Source: Pseudomonadota bacterium
GTDB taxonomy: Bacteria > Pseudomonadota > Alphaproteobacteria > Rhodospirillales > Magnetospirillaceae
Length of the DNA stretch: 10,830 bases
Direction: 5' to 3'
Assembly: GCA_023426365.1 (NCBI GenBank)
Contig: JAFAAW010000004.1
Location: 1 to 10,830, forward strand
The translations under genes were made by a program, and so were the position numbers. Shown piece after piece: positions 1 to 10,830 of this stretch (its first letter is position 1; each line of letters opens with the position of its first letter). The notes beneath the pieces were generated by a model. That model ran no database searches, was not told the origin of the DNA, and saw only the letters and a program-made list of their open reading frames with translations.

Positions 1-2612
<2,612 letters not shown>

Positions 2613-2638
2613 GACCTACTCCCGCGTGGACTCGGGTG

Positions 2639-2670
2639 CGGCTGGGAGGGGGGCCTGCCCCCTCCCGCCG
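2639..2670 (-). other. 13-bp intercistronic hairpin between rpoB and rpoC
   Basis: In the rpoB-rpoC mRNA the 75-nt gap folds into a 9-bp stem (GGGAGGGGG / CCCCCTCCC, plus-strand 2644-2652 with 2658-2666). It has a 5-nt loop and is extended by 4 bp (CGGC/GCCG, 2639-2642 with 2667-2670) across a single-base bulge at 2643. No U-tract follows on the transcribed side, so it does not look like an intrinsic terminator. A role in mRNA stability, processing or RNA polymerase pausing before the rpoC ribosome-binding site is inference. Confidence 0.7.
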
Positions 2671-2687
2671 AGGGTATTTGAAGGGTC

Positions 2688-6869
<4,182 letters not shown>

Positions 6870-6897
6870 TGCCGCTCCTCGTCCTCATGTCGGTTTC

Positions 6898-6920
6898 GGT
6901 CCGGACTGCAGTTCCGGACC
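6898..6920 (-). other. Hairpin in the rpoB leader
   Basis: A perfect 8-bp inverted repeat (GGTCCGGA and TCCGGACC) encloses a 7-nt loop that contains CTGCAG. It ends 28 nt upstream of the rpoB start codon, leaving the Shine-Dalgarno sequence free. Its role (stability or processing of the rpoB message) is inference. Confidence 0.55.
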
Positions 6921-7028
6921 CGGACAGGCGATCGGCGTCGCCCGCCCTGGAAATCTTTCGTCGTGCCGCCCGCAACCCGGCGCATGCCGTCTTGGGTGCT
7001 GCCAGGGTCGAAACCGGCGGCGGTGCCG

Positions 7029-7052
7029 AAAACGGAGGTGCCCCGCTTCCGT
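7029..7052 (-). terminator. Weak attenuator-like hairpin upstream of rpoB
   Basis: In the transcribed direction a 5-bp stem (ACGGA/TCCGT, plus 7048-7052 and 7032-7036) with an 11-nt loop is followed directly by TTTT (7029-7032, sharing the last stem base). It is the only stem-plus-T-run between rplL and rpoB. The stem is short and the T-run ends after four bases, so at most it is a partial terminator, comparable in position to the rplL-rpoB attenuator of E. coli. Low confidence. Confidence 0.2.
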
Positions 7053-7103
7053 AAACCAGTCCCGTCAGGCGCGGCCCGCCGGGTCTGTTGTACAAGCGCC
7101 ATT

Positions 7104-7144
7104 GGGCCGGGACGTGGCGGCACGCTGCCACCACGCCCCGGCCC
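7104..7144 (-). promoter_or_regulatory. 19-bp processing-type hairpin between rplL and rpoB
   Basis: Two 19-nt arms (7104-7122 and 7126-7144) flank a 3-nt loop. On the gene strand all 19 positions pair, two of them as G-U wobbles. On the opposite strand the same two positions would be A-C mismatches, so the structure is preserved specifically in rpoB-direction RNA. No T-run follows. It begins 28 nt after the rplL stop codon. E. coli has an RNase III-cleaved hairpin in the same rplL-rpoB gap, so an RNA-processing site separating ribosomal-protein and polymerase messages is the likely role; that function is inference. The rest of the 303-nt gap (6870-7172) holds the weaker hairpins listed separately; I see no gene and no convincing promoter in it. 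Confidence 0.75.
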
Positions 7145-7172
7145 TTTGGCCGATTGGCTCGAAAAGCCTGGA

Positions 7173-7550
7173 TTACTTGACCTGCACCTTGGCGCCGGCC
7201 TCTTCCAGAACCTTCTTGATCTTCTCGGCTTCGTCCTTCGACACGCCTTCCTTGACGGTCTTCGGGGCGCCTTCGACCAGGTCCTTGGCTTCCTTCAGGC
7301 CCAGGCCGGTGATGGCGCGGACTTCCTTGATGACGTTGATCTTCTTGTCGCCGGCATCGGCCAGGACGACGTCGAACTCGGTCTTCTCTTCGGCGGCCGG
7401 AGCAGCGGCGGCACCACCGGCAACGGCGGCGACGGCGACCGGAGCGGCGGCGGAAACGCCCCACTTCTCTTCCAGCAGCTTGGACAGCTCGGCGGCTTCC
7501 AGAACGGTCAGGGCGGACAGCTCGTCAACGAGCTTAGCGAGATCAGCCAT
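7173..7550 (-). CDS. rplL: 50S ribosomal protein L7/L12
   Basis: Acidic stalk protein of 125 residues that forms dimers bound to L10 and recruits EF-Tu, EF-G and other GTPase factors to the ribosome. The N-terminal dimerisation segment (MADLAKLVDELSALTVLEAAELSKLLEEKWGV, residues 1-32) is followed by an Ala/Pro/Gly-rich flexible hinge (about 33-55). The globular C-terminal domain carries the factor-binding helices (KKINVIKEVRAITGLGLKEAKDLVEGAP) and ends AGAKVQVK. The start ATG has AGGAG (7557-7561) 6 nt upstream. It lies 47 nt after rplJ, with no hairpin seen in that relatively AT-rich spacer. Being needed in several copies per ribosome, it presumably relies on its strong ribosome-binding site. 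Identity is certain. Confidence 0.98.
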   Translation of the reverse strand: MADLAKLVDELSALTVLEAAELSKLLEEKWGVSAAAPVAVAAVAGGAAAAPAAEEKTEFDVVLADAGDKKINVIKEVRAITGLGLKEAKDLVEGAPKTVKEGVSKDEAEKIKKVLEEAGAKVQVK

Positions 7551-7597
7551 TGTAAACTCCTAGATAAGGCTTGAGTACTGGGTATTAAAGGTAGGCC

Positions 7598-8116
7598 TCA
7601 CGCGGCCTCGTCCTTCTTCGCATAGGCGCCAAGCACGCGGGCAACCTGCCCAGCGGGAGCCTGGAGAACGCCGGCGATGCGGGTAGCCGGGGTCGAGATC
7701 ATGCCGATCAGCTTGCCACGCAGCTCGTCCAGCGACGGCAGGGTGGCAAGAGCCTTGACGCCGTTGACGTCCAGGGCCTGACCGCCGAGCGATCCACCCA
7801 GGATCTTCAGCTTGTCGTTGGCCTTGGCGAAATCGGCGGCGACCTTGGCGGCGGCGACCGGATCAGCCGAGTAGGCGATGGCGGTCGGACCGACGAACAG
7901 GTCGGCAATACCCTCGTAAGCGGTACCCTGAAGGGCGAGCTTGGTGAGACGATTCTTGGTCACTTTGAAGCTGGCACCGGCCGCACGCATCTTGACGCGC
8001 AGATCGGTCATTTCGGCAACCGTCAGGCCCTTGTAATGGGCGACGACCACCAGACCGGCATCTCCGAACGTCTCATGCAGCGCACCGATCCACTCTTTCT
8101 TCTGTGTCCGGTCCAC
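7598..8116 (-). CDS. rplJ: 50S ribosomal protein L10
   Basis: Stalk base protein that anchors L12 dimers to 23S rRNA, 172 residues from a GTG start (8114-8116). I chose this start because the alphaproteobacterial L10 family begins MDRxQK(x)E, here (V)DRTQKKEWIGALHETFGDAGLVVVAHYKGLTV, and GGAG (8123-8126) lies 6 nt upstream. An in-frame ATG at 8311 would add 65 residues of low-complexity sequence encoded by the leader RNA and is not credible. RNA-binding core: residues 1 to ~120 (TKNRLTKLAL, FVGPTAIAYS). The C-terminal helix that binds L12 (after LATLPSLDEL) is 10 residues longer than in E. coli. The gene follows a long structured leader that is the expected target of L10-L12 autoregulation. 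Identity is certain; the start is well supported. Confidence 0.95.
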   Translation of the reverse strand: MDRTQKKEWIGALHETFGDAGLVVVAHYKGLTVAEMTDLRVKMRAAGASFKVTKNRLTKLALQGTAYEGIADLFVGPTAIAYSADPVAAAKVAADFAKANDKLKILGGSLGGQALDVNGVKALATLPSLDELRGKLIGMISTPATRIAGVLQAPAGQVARVLGAYAKKDEAA

Positions 8117-8137
8117 TTTCGTCTCCAACAAACACGT

Positions 8138-8170
8138 TGGGGCTTGCCCGCCCAAGGGCGGTCGGCCCCA
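8138..8170 (-). other. Two-part hairpin just upstream of the rplJ ribosome-binding site
   Basis: Outer stem TGGGGC/GCCCCA (8165-8170 with 8138-8143), a 3x4 internal loop, and an inner 5-bp stem CCGCC/GGCGG capped by CTTG. It ends 11 nt before the rplJ Shine-Dalgarno sequence. The sequence after it is T-rich (GTGTTTGTT) but not a clean T-run, so I do not call it a terminator. It could pause RNA polymerase or take part in switching access to the rplJ start; this is inference. Confidence 0.5.
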
Positions 8171-8187
8171 CCTTTTGCCCTCTGGCC

Positions 8188-8207
8188 TCGCCGACACGGG
8201 TCGGCGA
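8188..8207 (-). other. 8-bp hairpin in the rplJ leader
   Basis: Perfect stem TCGCCGAC / GTCGGCGA with a 4-nt loop (CCGT on the RNA), between the L10-binding element and the hairpin next to the rplJ start. It may insulate or connect those two elements; no function can be assigned from sequence alone. Confidence 0.45.
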
Positions 8208-8284
8208 AACCGGTGGCCTGTCCCAGAAGCATCAAGCCATCTCGTGCCCGGCCCCGAGGGGATGGGCGAAAATGGTTTCCTCTT

Positions 8285-8356
8285 CTGTCTGCGTAGGCGG
8301 AAATCCATCAAGCCTGCCCTGGACGAACCAGGACCGGCACCTACGGTCTCGGACAG
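8285..8356 (-). promoter_or_regulatory. L10 leader: L10(L12) autoregulatory mRNA element
   Basis: A long stem lies ~170 nt upstream of rplJ. CTGTC (8352-8356) pairs with GACAG (8285-8289), then comes an asymmetric internal loop of 6 nt (CGAGAC) against 2 nt (CA). CGTAGG (8340-8345) then pairs with CCTACG (8292-8297). The interior carries a side hairpin CCTGG-TTCGT-CCAGG (8318-8332), extended by TGC/GCA across a CGGT bulge. A kinked, bulged stem at this distance before rplJ is the known arrangement of the L10 leader, to which the L10-L12 complex binds to repress rplJL translation in E. coli. The pairings are seen; assignment to this RNA family rests on position, architecture and the remembered motif GAGACCGTAGGTG. 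It is placed to repress its own operon when L10-L12 is in excess. Confidence 0.75.
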
Positions 8357-8359
8357 GTC

Positions 8360-8385
8360 GGGGGCGCCCCCGAGGGGGTGCCCCC
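8360..8385 (-). repeat. GC inverted repeat cluster after rplA
   Basis: Four alternating G5 and C5 blocks (8360-8364, 8367-8371, 8374-8378, 8381-8385) can pair either as one nested hairpin or as two small adjacent ones. It sits between the UUCG hairpin and the L10 leader. No T-run follows. It resembles intergenic palindromes of GC-rich genomes, and the same flavour of G-run/C-run stem occurs between rpoB and rpoC. Confidence 0.5.
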
Positions 8386-8390
8386 AGTCG

Positions 8391-8408
8391 CCTCCCCCGA
8401 AGGGGAGG
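8391..8408 (-). other. UUCG-capped hairpin after rplA
   Basis: Perfect 7-bp stem CCTCCCC / GGGGAGG whose loop on the gene strand is TTCG with a C-G closing pair, i.e. the very stable cUUCGg tetraloop. On the other strand the loop would be CGAA, so the element is oriented for the rplA-rplJ transcript. It begins 23 nt after the rplA stop codon. With no T-run behind it, a 3'-end-protecting or exonuclease-blocking hairpin is more likely than an intrinsic terminator. It may be one copy of a dispersed palindrome. Confidence 0.65.
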
Positions 8409-8431
8409 AGATTGGTTTAAGGCCGGAAGCC

Positions 8432-9124
8432 TTAGGCGGTCAGGCTGGCGATGTCCAGCTTGACGCCCGGGCCCATGGTCGAGGCGACCGACACCTTCTT
8501 GATGTAAGTGCCCTTGGCGCCCGTCGGCTTGGCCTTGTTGATGGCGTCCACGAAGGCCTTGATGTTCTCGGCCAGCTTGGCGGCGTCGAACGAGGCCTTG
8601 CCCACGCCGGCATGCACGATACCGGCCTTTTCCACGCGGAACTGCACCTGACCGGCCTTGGCGGCGCGAACCGCCTCGGTCACGTTCGGGGTGACGGTGC
8701 CCAGCTTGGGGTTCGGCATCAGGTTGCGCGGGCCGAGGACCTTACCCAGACGGCCCACCACACCCATCATGTCCGGGGTGGCGATGCAGCGGTCGAAATC
8801 CATGAAGCCGCCCTGGATCTTCTCGGCCAGGTCTTCGGCGCCGACGATGTCGGCACCGGCCTTGCGGGCCTCCTCGGCCTTGTCGGCCTTGGCGAACACG
8901 GCCACGCGCACGGTCTTGCCGGTGCCGTGGGGCAGCTCGACCACGCCGCGGACCATCTGGTCGGCGTGACGGGGATCGACGCCCAGGTTCAGGGCGATTT
9001 CCACGGTCTCGTCGAACTTGGCCTTGGCGCCGTCCTTGATCAGCGCGACGGCCTCGTCCAGCGAGTAGAACTTGTTGCGGTCGATGTTGGCGTAACCCGC
9101 CTTCAGACGCTTACCGATAGCCAT
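8432..9124 (-). CDS. rplA: 50S ribosomal protein L1
   Basis: Ribosomal protein L1 of the mobile L1 stalk, 230 residues from MAIGKRLKAGYANIDRNKFYSLDEAVALIK to KLDIASLTA. L1 binds 23S rRNA near the E site and, in E. coli, represses its own operon by binding the rplK leader. The family's central LGPRNLMPNPKLGTVTPNV motif is present, together with the flanking GKTVRVAVFAK and VEKAGIVHAGVGK segments. The longer open frame to 9205 is an out-of-family extension overlapping rplK. The chosen ATG at 9124 has GGAG 7 nt upstream, inside the end of rplK. Only 4 nt separate it from the rplK stop, so translation is probably coupled. Usual family length. Identity is certain. Confidence 0.98.
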   Translation of the reverse strand: MAIGKRLKAGYANIDRNKFYSLDEAVALIKDGAKAKFDETVEIALNLGVDPRHADQMVRGVVELPHGTGKTVRVAVFAKADKAEEARKAGADIVGAEDLAEKIQGGFMDFDRCIATPDMMGVVGRLGKVLGPRNLMPNPKLGTVTPNVTEAVRAAKAGQVQFRVEKAGIVHAGVGKASFDAAKLAENIKAFVDAINKAKPTGAKGTYIKKVSVASTMGPGVKLDIASLTA

Positions 9125-9128
9125 GGGA

Positions 9129-9560
9129 TTACTCCACCACCTTGAGGCCCATGGAACGGGCCGAGCCGACGAGCATGCTGGCAGCCGCCTCAATGTCATT
9201 GGCATTGAGGTCGACCATCTTCTTGGCAGCGATCTCGCGGATCTGCTCCATGGTCACCTGGCCCACGGTGCCGCCCTTGCCGGGGGTCTGCGAGCCCTTC
9301 TGGACACCGGCGGCCTTCTTGAGGAAGTAGGTCACGGGCGGGGTCTTGGTGACGAAGGTGAAGGTGCGGTCCGAATAGGCGGTGATCACCACCGGAATCG
9401 GCATGCCGGCTTCGAGCTGCTGGGTCTGGGCGTTGAACGCCTTGCAGAATTCCATGATGTTCAGCCCGCGCTGACCCAGCGCCGGACCGATCGGCGGCGA
9501 CGGATTGGCCTTGCCGGCCGGCACCTGAAGCTTGATGTAACCAATGACTTTCTTTGCCAT
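9129..9560 (-). CDS. rplK: 50S ribosomal protein L11
   Basis: Ribosomal protein L11, 143 residues, part of the GTPase-associated centre at the base of the L12 stalk. The N-terminal domain shows KLQVPAGKANPSPPIGPALGQRGLNIMEFCKAFNAQT. P22 and P23 correspond to the proline pair at the thiostrepton-binding interface, and the sequence looks unaltered. The C-terminal rRNA-binding domain contains GTVGQVTMEQIREIAAKKMVDLNANDIEAAASMLVGSARSMGL. The start ATG is preceded by AGAGGG 4 nt upstream. Part of that Shine-Dalgarno (CAGAG) can pair with CTCTG ten nucleotides upstream, a weak 5-bp hairpin. Downstream rplA follows after 4 nt. Upstream is a 137-nt hairpin-rich gap after nusG. Identity is certain. 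Confidence 0.98.
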   Translation of the reverse strand: MAKKVIGYIKLQVPAGKANPSPPIGPALGQRGLNIMEFCKAFNAQTQQLEAGMPIPVVITAYSDRTFTFVTKTPPVTYFLKKAAGVQKGSQTPGKGGTVGQVTMEQIREIAAKKMVDLNANDIEAAASMLVGSARSMGLKVVE

Positions 9561-9618
9561 CTTACCCTCTGGGGTTCAGAGTTGGCGGTGCGGCCATGGC
9601 CGGCCTTCCGCCCCGACA

Positions 9619-9639
9619 ACCGGCGGAACATCCGCCGGT
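9619..9639 (-). promoter_or_regulatory. rplK leader hairpin 2 (9-bp stem)
   Basis: Perfect stem ACCGGCGGA / TCCGCCGGT with loop TGT, 58 nt upstream of the rplK start. Its CCGGCGG and CCGCCGG arms are also complementary to those of the neighbouring hairpin at 9655-9678, so alternative pairing is possible. In E. coli this leader is where L1 represses the rplKA message; whether this structure is the L1 site here is inference. The remaining sequence of the 9561-9697 gap includes the 12-nt palindrome CGGCCATGGCCG (9591-9602). Confidence 0.55.
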
Positions 9640-9654
9640 AACGAAAACGAGGTT

Positions 9655-9678
9655 CGCCGCCGGAACCATCCGGCGGCG
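9655..9678 (-). promoter_or_regulatory. rplK leader hairpin 1 (10-bp stem)
   Basis: Perfect 10-bp stem CGCCGCCGGA / TCCGGCGGCG with loop TGGT, beginning 19 nt after the nusG stop codon. A short T-rich run (CGTTTTCG) starts about 6 nt downstream, so weak attenuation between nusG and rplK is conceivable but not convincing. Its arms can also pair with those of hairpin 2. Confidence 0.55.
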
Positions 9679-9697
9679 CCCCTTGCAACCTTCTGCC

Positions 9698-10231
9698 TCA
9701 GATCTTCTCGACCTGGGCGTATTCCAGTTCGACCGGGGTGGAGCGGCCGAAGATCGACACCGCCACCTTGAGGCGGGCCTTTTCCTCGTCCACTTCCTCG
9801 ACCAGGCCGTTGAACGAGGTGAAGGGACCGTCGCAGACGCGGACCTGCTCGCCCACCTCGAACACCACCGAGGGCTTCGGGCGTTCGACGCCCTCCTGCA
9901 CCTGCTTGATGATGCGTTCGGCCTCGCGCTCGGTGATCGGAACCGGACGGCCCTTGCCGCCCAGGAAGCCGGTCACCTTCGGCGTGTTCTTGACCAGATG
10001 CCAGGTGTCGTCGGTCAGCACCATCTTCACCAGCACGTAGCCCGGGAAGAACTTGCGCTCGGCGTTCACCTTGGAGCCGCGCCGGACCTCGACCACCTCT
10101 TCGGTGGGCACCAGCACCTGCTCGAACAGCTCGGCCATGGCCTTCTGCTCGGCCTGCTCACGGATCGACTGGGCGACCTTCTTCTCAAAACCGGAATAGA
10201 CGTGAATCACGTACCAGCGGGCGGTCGCCAT
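9698..10231 (-). CDS. nusG: Transcription termination/antitermination factor NusG
   Basis: NusG binds the beta' clamp helices of elongating RNA polymerase, raises processivity, and links polymerase to Rho or to the ribosome. 177 residues, the usual length. The N-terminal NGN domain (1 to ~115) has WYVIHVYSGFEKKVA and the family hallmark ERKFFPGYVLVKM (58-70), with DTWHLVKNTPKVTGFLGG following. The C-terminal KOW domain (about 124-177) has VFEVGEQVRVCDGPFTSFNG, EEVDEEKARLKVAVSIFGRSTPVELEYAQVEKI. The ATG is preceded by GGAGG (10237-10241), which lies inside the last codons of secE. The two genes are separated by one nucleotide (TGA-G-ATG), so translational coupling is likely. Identity is certain. 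Confidence 0.98.
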   Translation of the reverse strand: MATARWYVIHVYSGFEKKVAQSIREQAEQKAMAELFEQVLVPTEEVVEVRRGSKVNAERKFFPGYVLVKMVLTDDTWHLVKNTPKVTGFLGGKGRPVPITEREAERIIKQVQEGVERPKPSVVFEVGEQVRVCDGPFTSFNGLVEEVDEEKARLKVAVSIFGRSTPVELEYAQVEKI

Positions 10232-10232
10232 C

Positions 10233-10430
10233 TCACCCTCCGAGACCGAAAACCAGCTTGACGATCCAGGCGAACGCTTGATCGACCAGCATGAAGAAGA
10301 GAGCGGCGATCGTCACCATGATGAACACCATCACGGTGGAGACCGTCGTTTCCTTGCGGCTGGGCCAGGTGACCTTGGCCACCTCCTGCCGGACCTGCTT
10401 TAAGAACTGGCCTGGAGACGTCTTTGCCAT
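10233..10430 (-). CDS. secE: Preprotein translocase subunit SecE
   Basis: Small integral membrane subunit that clamps SecY in the SecYEG translocon of the inner membrane. 65 residues from MAKTSPGQFLKQVRQEVAKVTWPSRKET, the short single-span form found in most bacteria other than enterobacteria. The amphipathic segment with the family motif EVxKVxWPSRKE (residues 16-27) precedes one hydrophobic span (about 30-60, VSTVMVFIMVTIAALFFMLV). Two adjacent ATGs (10431-10433 and 10428-10430) are possible. I prefer the second because MAKTxPxxF is the usual N-terminus and the weak AAGAG sits 4 nt from it but directly against the first. The longer open frame to 10658 runs through the tRNA gene and is not real. 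It overlaps no neighbour and lies 1 nt before nusG. Confidence 0.95.
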   Translation of the reverse strand: MAKTSPGQFLKQVRQEVAKVTWPSRKETTVSTVMVFIMVTIAALFFMLVDQAFAWIVKLVFGLGG

Positions 10431-10483
10431 CATTCTCTTGAACGTTACGCGCCGACGGCGCCTGGGCTGGAAACGGTGACCTT

Positions 10484-10577
10484 GTTCGGTTTGGCAGGAG
10501 TGGAGGGGCTCGAACCCCCAACCCCCGGTTTTGGAGACCGGTGCTCTACCAGTTGAGCTACACTCCTGCAACCGAAC
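10484..10577 (-). other. Flank-paired precursor helix around tRNA-Trp
   Basis: The 8 nt GTTCGGTT upstream of the tRNA (plus 10570-10577) are perfectly complementary to AACCGAAC immediately after the CCA (plus 10484-10491). In between, the 5' leader GC can also pair with the discriminator G and first C of CCA, leaving only a CA bulge. The primary transcript could therefore extend the 7-bp acceptor stem by about 10 further base pairs. The pairing is directly visible. A role in excising the tRNA from the tRNA-secE message is inference. Confidence 0.6.
10492..10567 (-). tRNA. tRNA-Trp (anticodon CCA)
   Basis: A 76-nt tRNA with encoded CCA. The 7-bp acceptor stem is AGGAGTG/CACTCCT with discriminator G. 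The D arm is GCTC...GAGC, the anticodon stem CCGGT/ACCGG carries loop CTCCAAA giving anticodon CCA for UGG codons, and the T arm has GGTTCGAGCCCC. It lies between tuf and secE, the common alphaproteobacterial order. The promoter upstream points at it and no terminator separates it from secE, so it is probably the first gene of the secE-nusG-rpl-rpoBC transcript. Confidence 0.97.
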
Positions 10578-10629
10578 TGCCGCCCCGATTTGGGTGCGGC
10601 ACCCAGGCCGGTCGCGGCCGAAGCCACGC

Positions 10630-10658
10630 CTTATACAGTGTCTCGATACGCTTGGCAA
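10630..10658 (-). promoter_or_regulatory. Sigma70-type promoter for tRNA-Trp and secE-nusG-rpl genes
   Basis: -35 TTGCCA (10653-10658), a 17-nt spacer, and -10 TATAAG (10630-10635). Transcription should begin near 10623, leaving ~56 nt of leader before the tRNA. The discriminator after the -10 box is GC-rich (GCGTGG), as in stable-RNA promoters under stringent control. The -35 box starts 4 nt after the hairpin that follows tuf. The leader contains a 6-bp hairpin TGGGTG-CCG-CACCCA (10591-10605). Confidence 0.75.
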
Positions 10659-10662
10659 CCAT

Positions 10663-10691
10663 GCCGACGCCGCTATTTTCGCGACGTCGGC
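10663..10691 (-). terminator. Hairpin after tuf (possible terminator without U-tract)
   Basis: 11-bp stem GCCGACGTCGC / GCGGCGTCGGC with loop GAAAATA, starting 13 nt after the tuf stop codon. One pair is G-U on the gene strand and would be an A-C mismatch on the other strand, so it is oriented for the tuf transcript. No T-run follows, so efficient intrinsic termination is uncertain. It may simply form the 3' end of tuf mRNA after trimming, or be leaky. Confidence 0.5.
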
Positions 10692-10704
10692 AGGTTATCC
10701 CAAA

Positions 10705-10830
10705 CTACTCGAGGACCTTGGCAACCACGCCGGCGCCGACGGTGCGGCCGCCTTCGCGGATGGCGAAGCGCAGGCCCTGATCCATGGCGATCGGGGCGAT
10801 CAGCTGCACGCTCATCTTCACGTTGTCGCC
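10705..10830 (-). CDS. tuf: Elongation factor Tu (C-terminal 41 residues, runs off window)
   Basis: C-terminal end of EF-Tu domain 3, reading GDNVKMSVQLIAPIAMDQGL then RFAIREGGRTVGAGVVAKVLE and a TAG stop. This matches the highly conserved EF-Tu C-terminus (E. coli ends VGAGVVAKVLG). EF-Tu delivers aminoacyl-tRNA to the ribosome. The 5' part lies beyond the window. Alphaproteobacteria often have two tuf copies, one in the str operon and one before secE; this would be the latter. Identity is certain despite the truncation by the window edge. Confidence 0.96.
   Translation of the reverse strand, partial: GDNVKMSVQLIAPIAMDQGLRFAIREGGRTVGAGVVAKVLE

Noticed and set aside
6870..7172. Separate promoter for rpoB
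   Set aside because: I looked for a -35/-10 pair on the gene strand in this gap and found none with good spacing (TTGTAC near 7091 has no -10 partner).
8117..8311. 65-residue N-terminal extension of L10 from an upstream ATG
   Set aside because: The extension is encoded by the L10 leader and hairpins, has no family similarity, and the GTG at 8116 has a good Shine-Dalgarno and gives the standard L10 N-terminus.
10434..10658. Extended secE or other open frames across the tRNA-Trp region
   Set aside because: They read through the tRNA gene; the 65-residue SecE start is supported by family N-terminus and length.

Overview
This is a GC-rich (>60%) bacterial window whose genes all lie on the minus strand. 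Read in the direction of transcription (high to low coordinates) the order is tuf (3' end) - tRNA-Trp - secE - nusG - rplK - rplA - rplJ - rplL - rpoB - rpoC (5' part). This is the classic transcription/translation cluster. The tuf-trnW-secE arrangement, the protein sequences (L10 opening MDRTQKKE, a 65-residue SecE, a ~1390-residue RpoB) and the base composition suggest an alphaproteobacterium, most likely Rhodospirillales and perhaps close to Magnetospirillum. The genus is inference from remembered sequences, not from a search.

Layout. 10705-10830: C-terminal 41 codons of EF-Tu. 10568-10704: a hairpin after tuf, then a well-formed sigma70-type promoter (TTGCCA-N17-TATAAG) aimed at the tRNA gene. 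10492-10567: tRNA-Trp(CCA), with flanks that can extend its acceptor helix. 10233-10430 secE and 9698-10231 nusG are 1 nt apart. 9561-9697: a leader with two strong hairpins whose arms can exchange partners. 9129-9560 rplK and 8432-9124 rplA are 4 nt apart. 8117-8431: a structured gap holding GC hairpins and a recognisable L10(L12) autoregulatory leader. 7598-8116 rplJ (GTG start) and 7173-7550 rplL. 6870-7172: a gap with a 19-bp hairpin whose two G-U pairs make it perfect only in RNA of the gene strand. 2688-6869 rpoB, a 13-bp intercistronic hairpin, then 1-2612 rpoC, cut by the window edge inside the bridge helix.

The genes form one functional unit: the translocon subunit SecE, the elongation factor NusG, the L1/L11/L10/L12 stalk proteins and the beta and beta' subunits of RNA polymerase. 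The only canonical promoter I could find is the one before tRNA-Trp, and I saw no canonical stem-plus-U-tract terminator downstream of it. The intergenic hairpins look like RNA processing, stability or autoregulation elements.

I see no new multi-gene system. The observations most worth a second look are: an insertion of about 100 residues in beta' between the NADFDGD active-site loop and the bridge helix; the strand-asymmetric 19-bp hairpin between rplL and rpoB; the L10 leader; the two mutually complementary hairpins before rplK; and the extended precursor helix around tRNA-Trp. Very long open frames on the plus strand (892 and 1527 codons) are antisense shadows of rpoC and rpoB.
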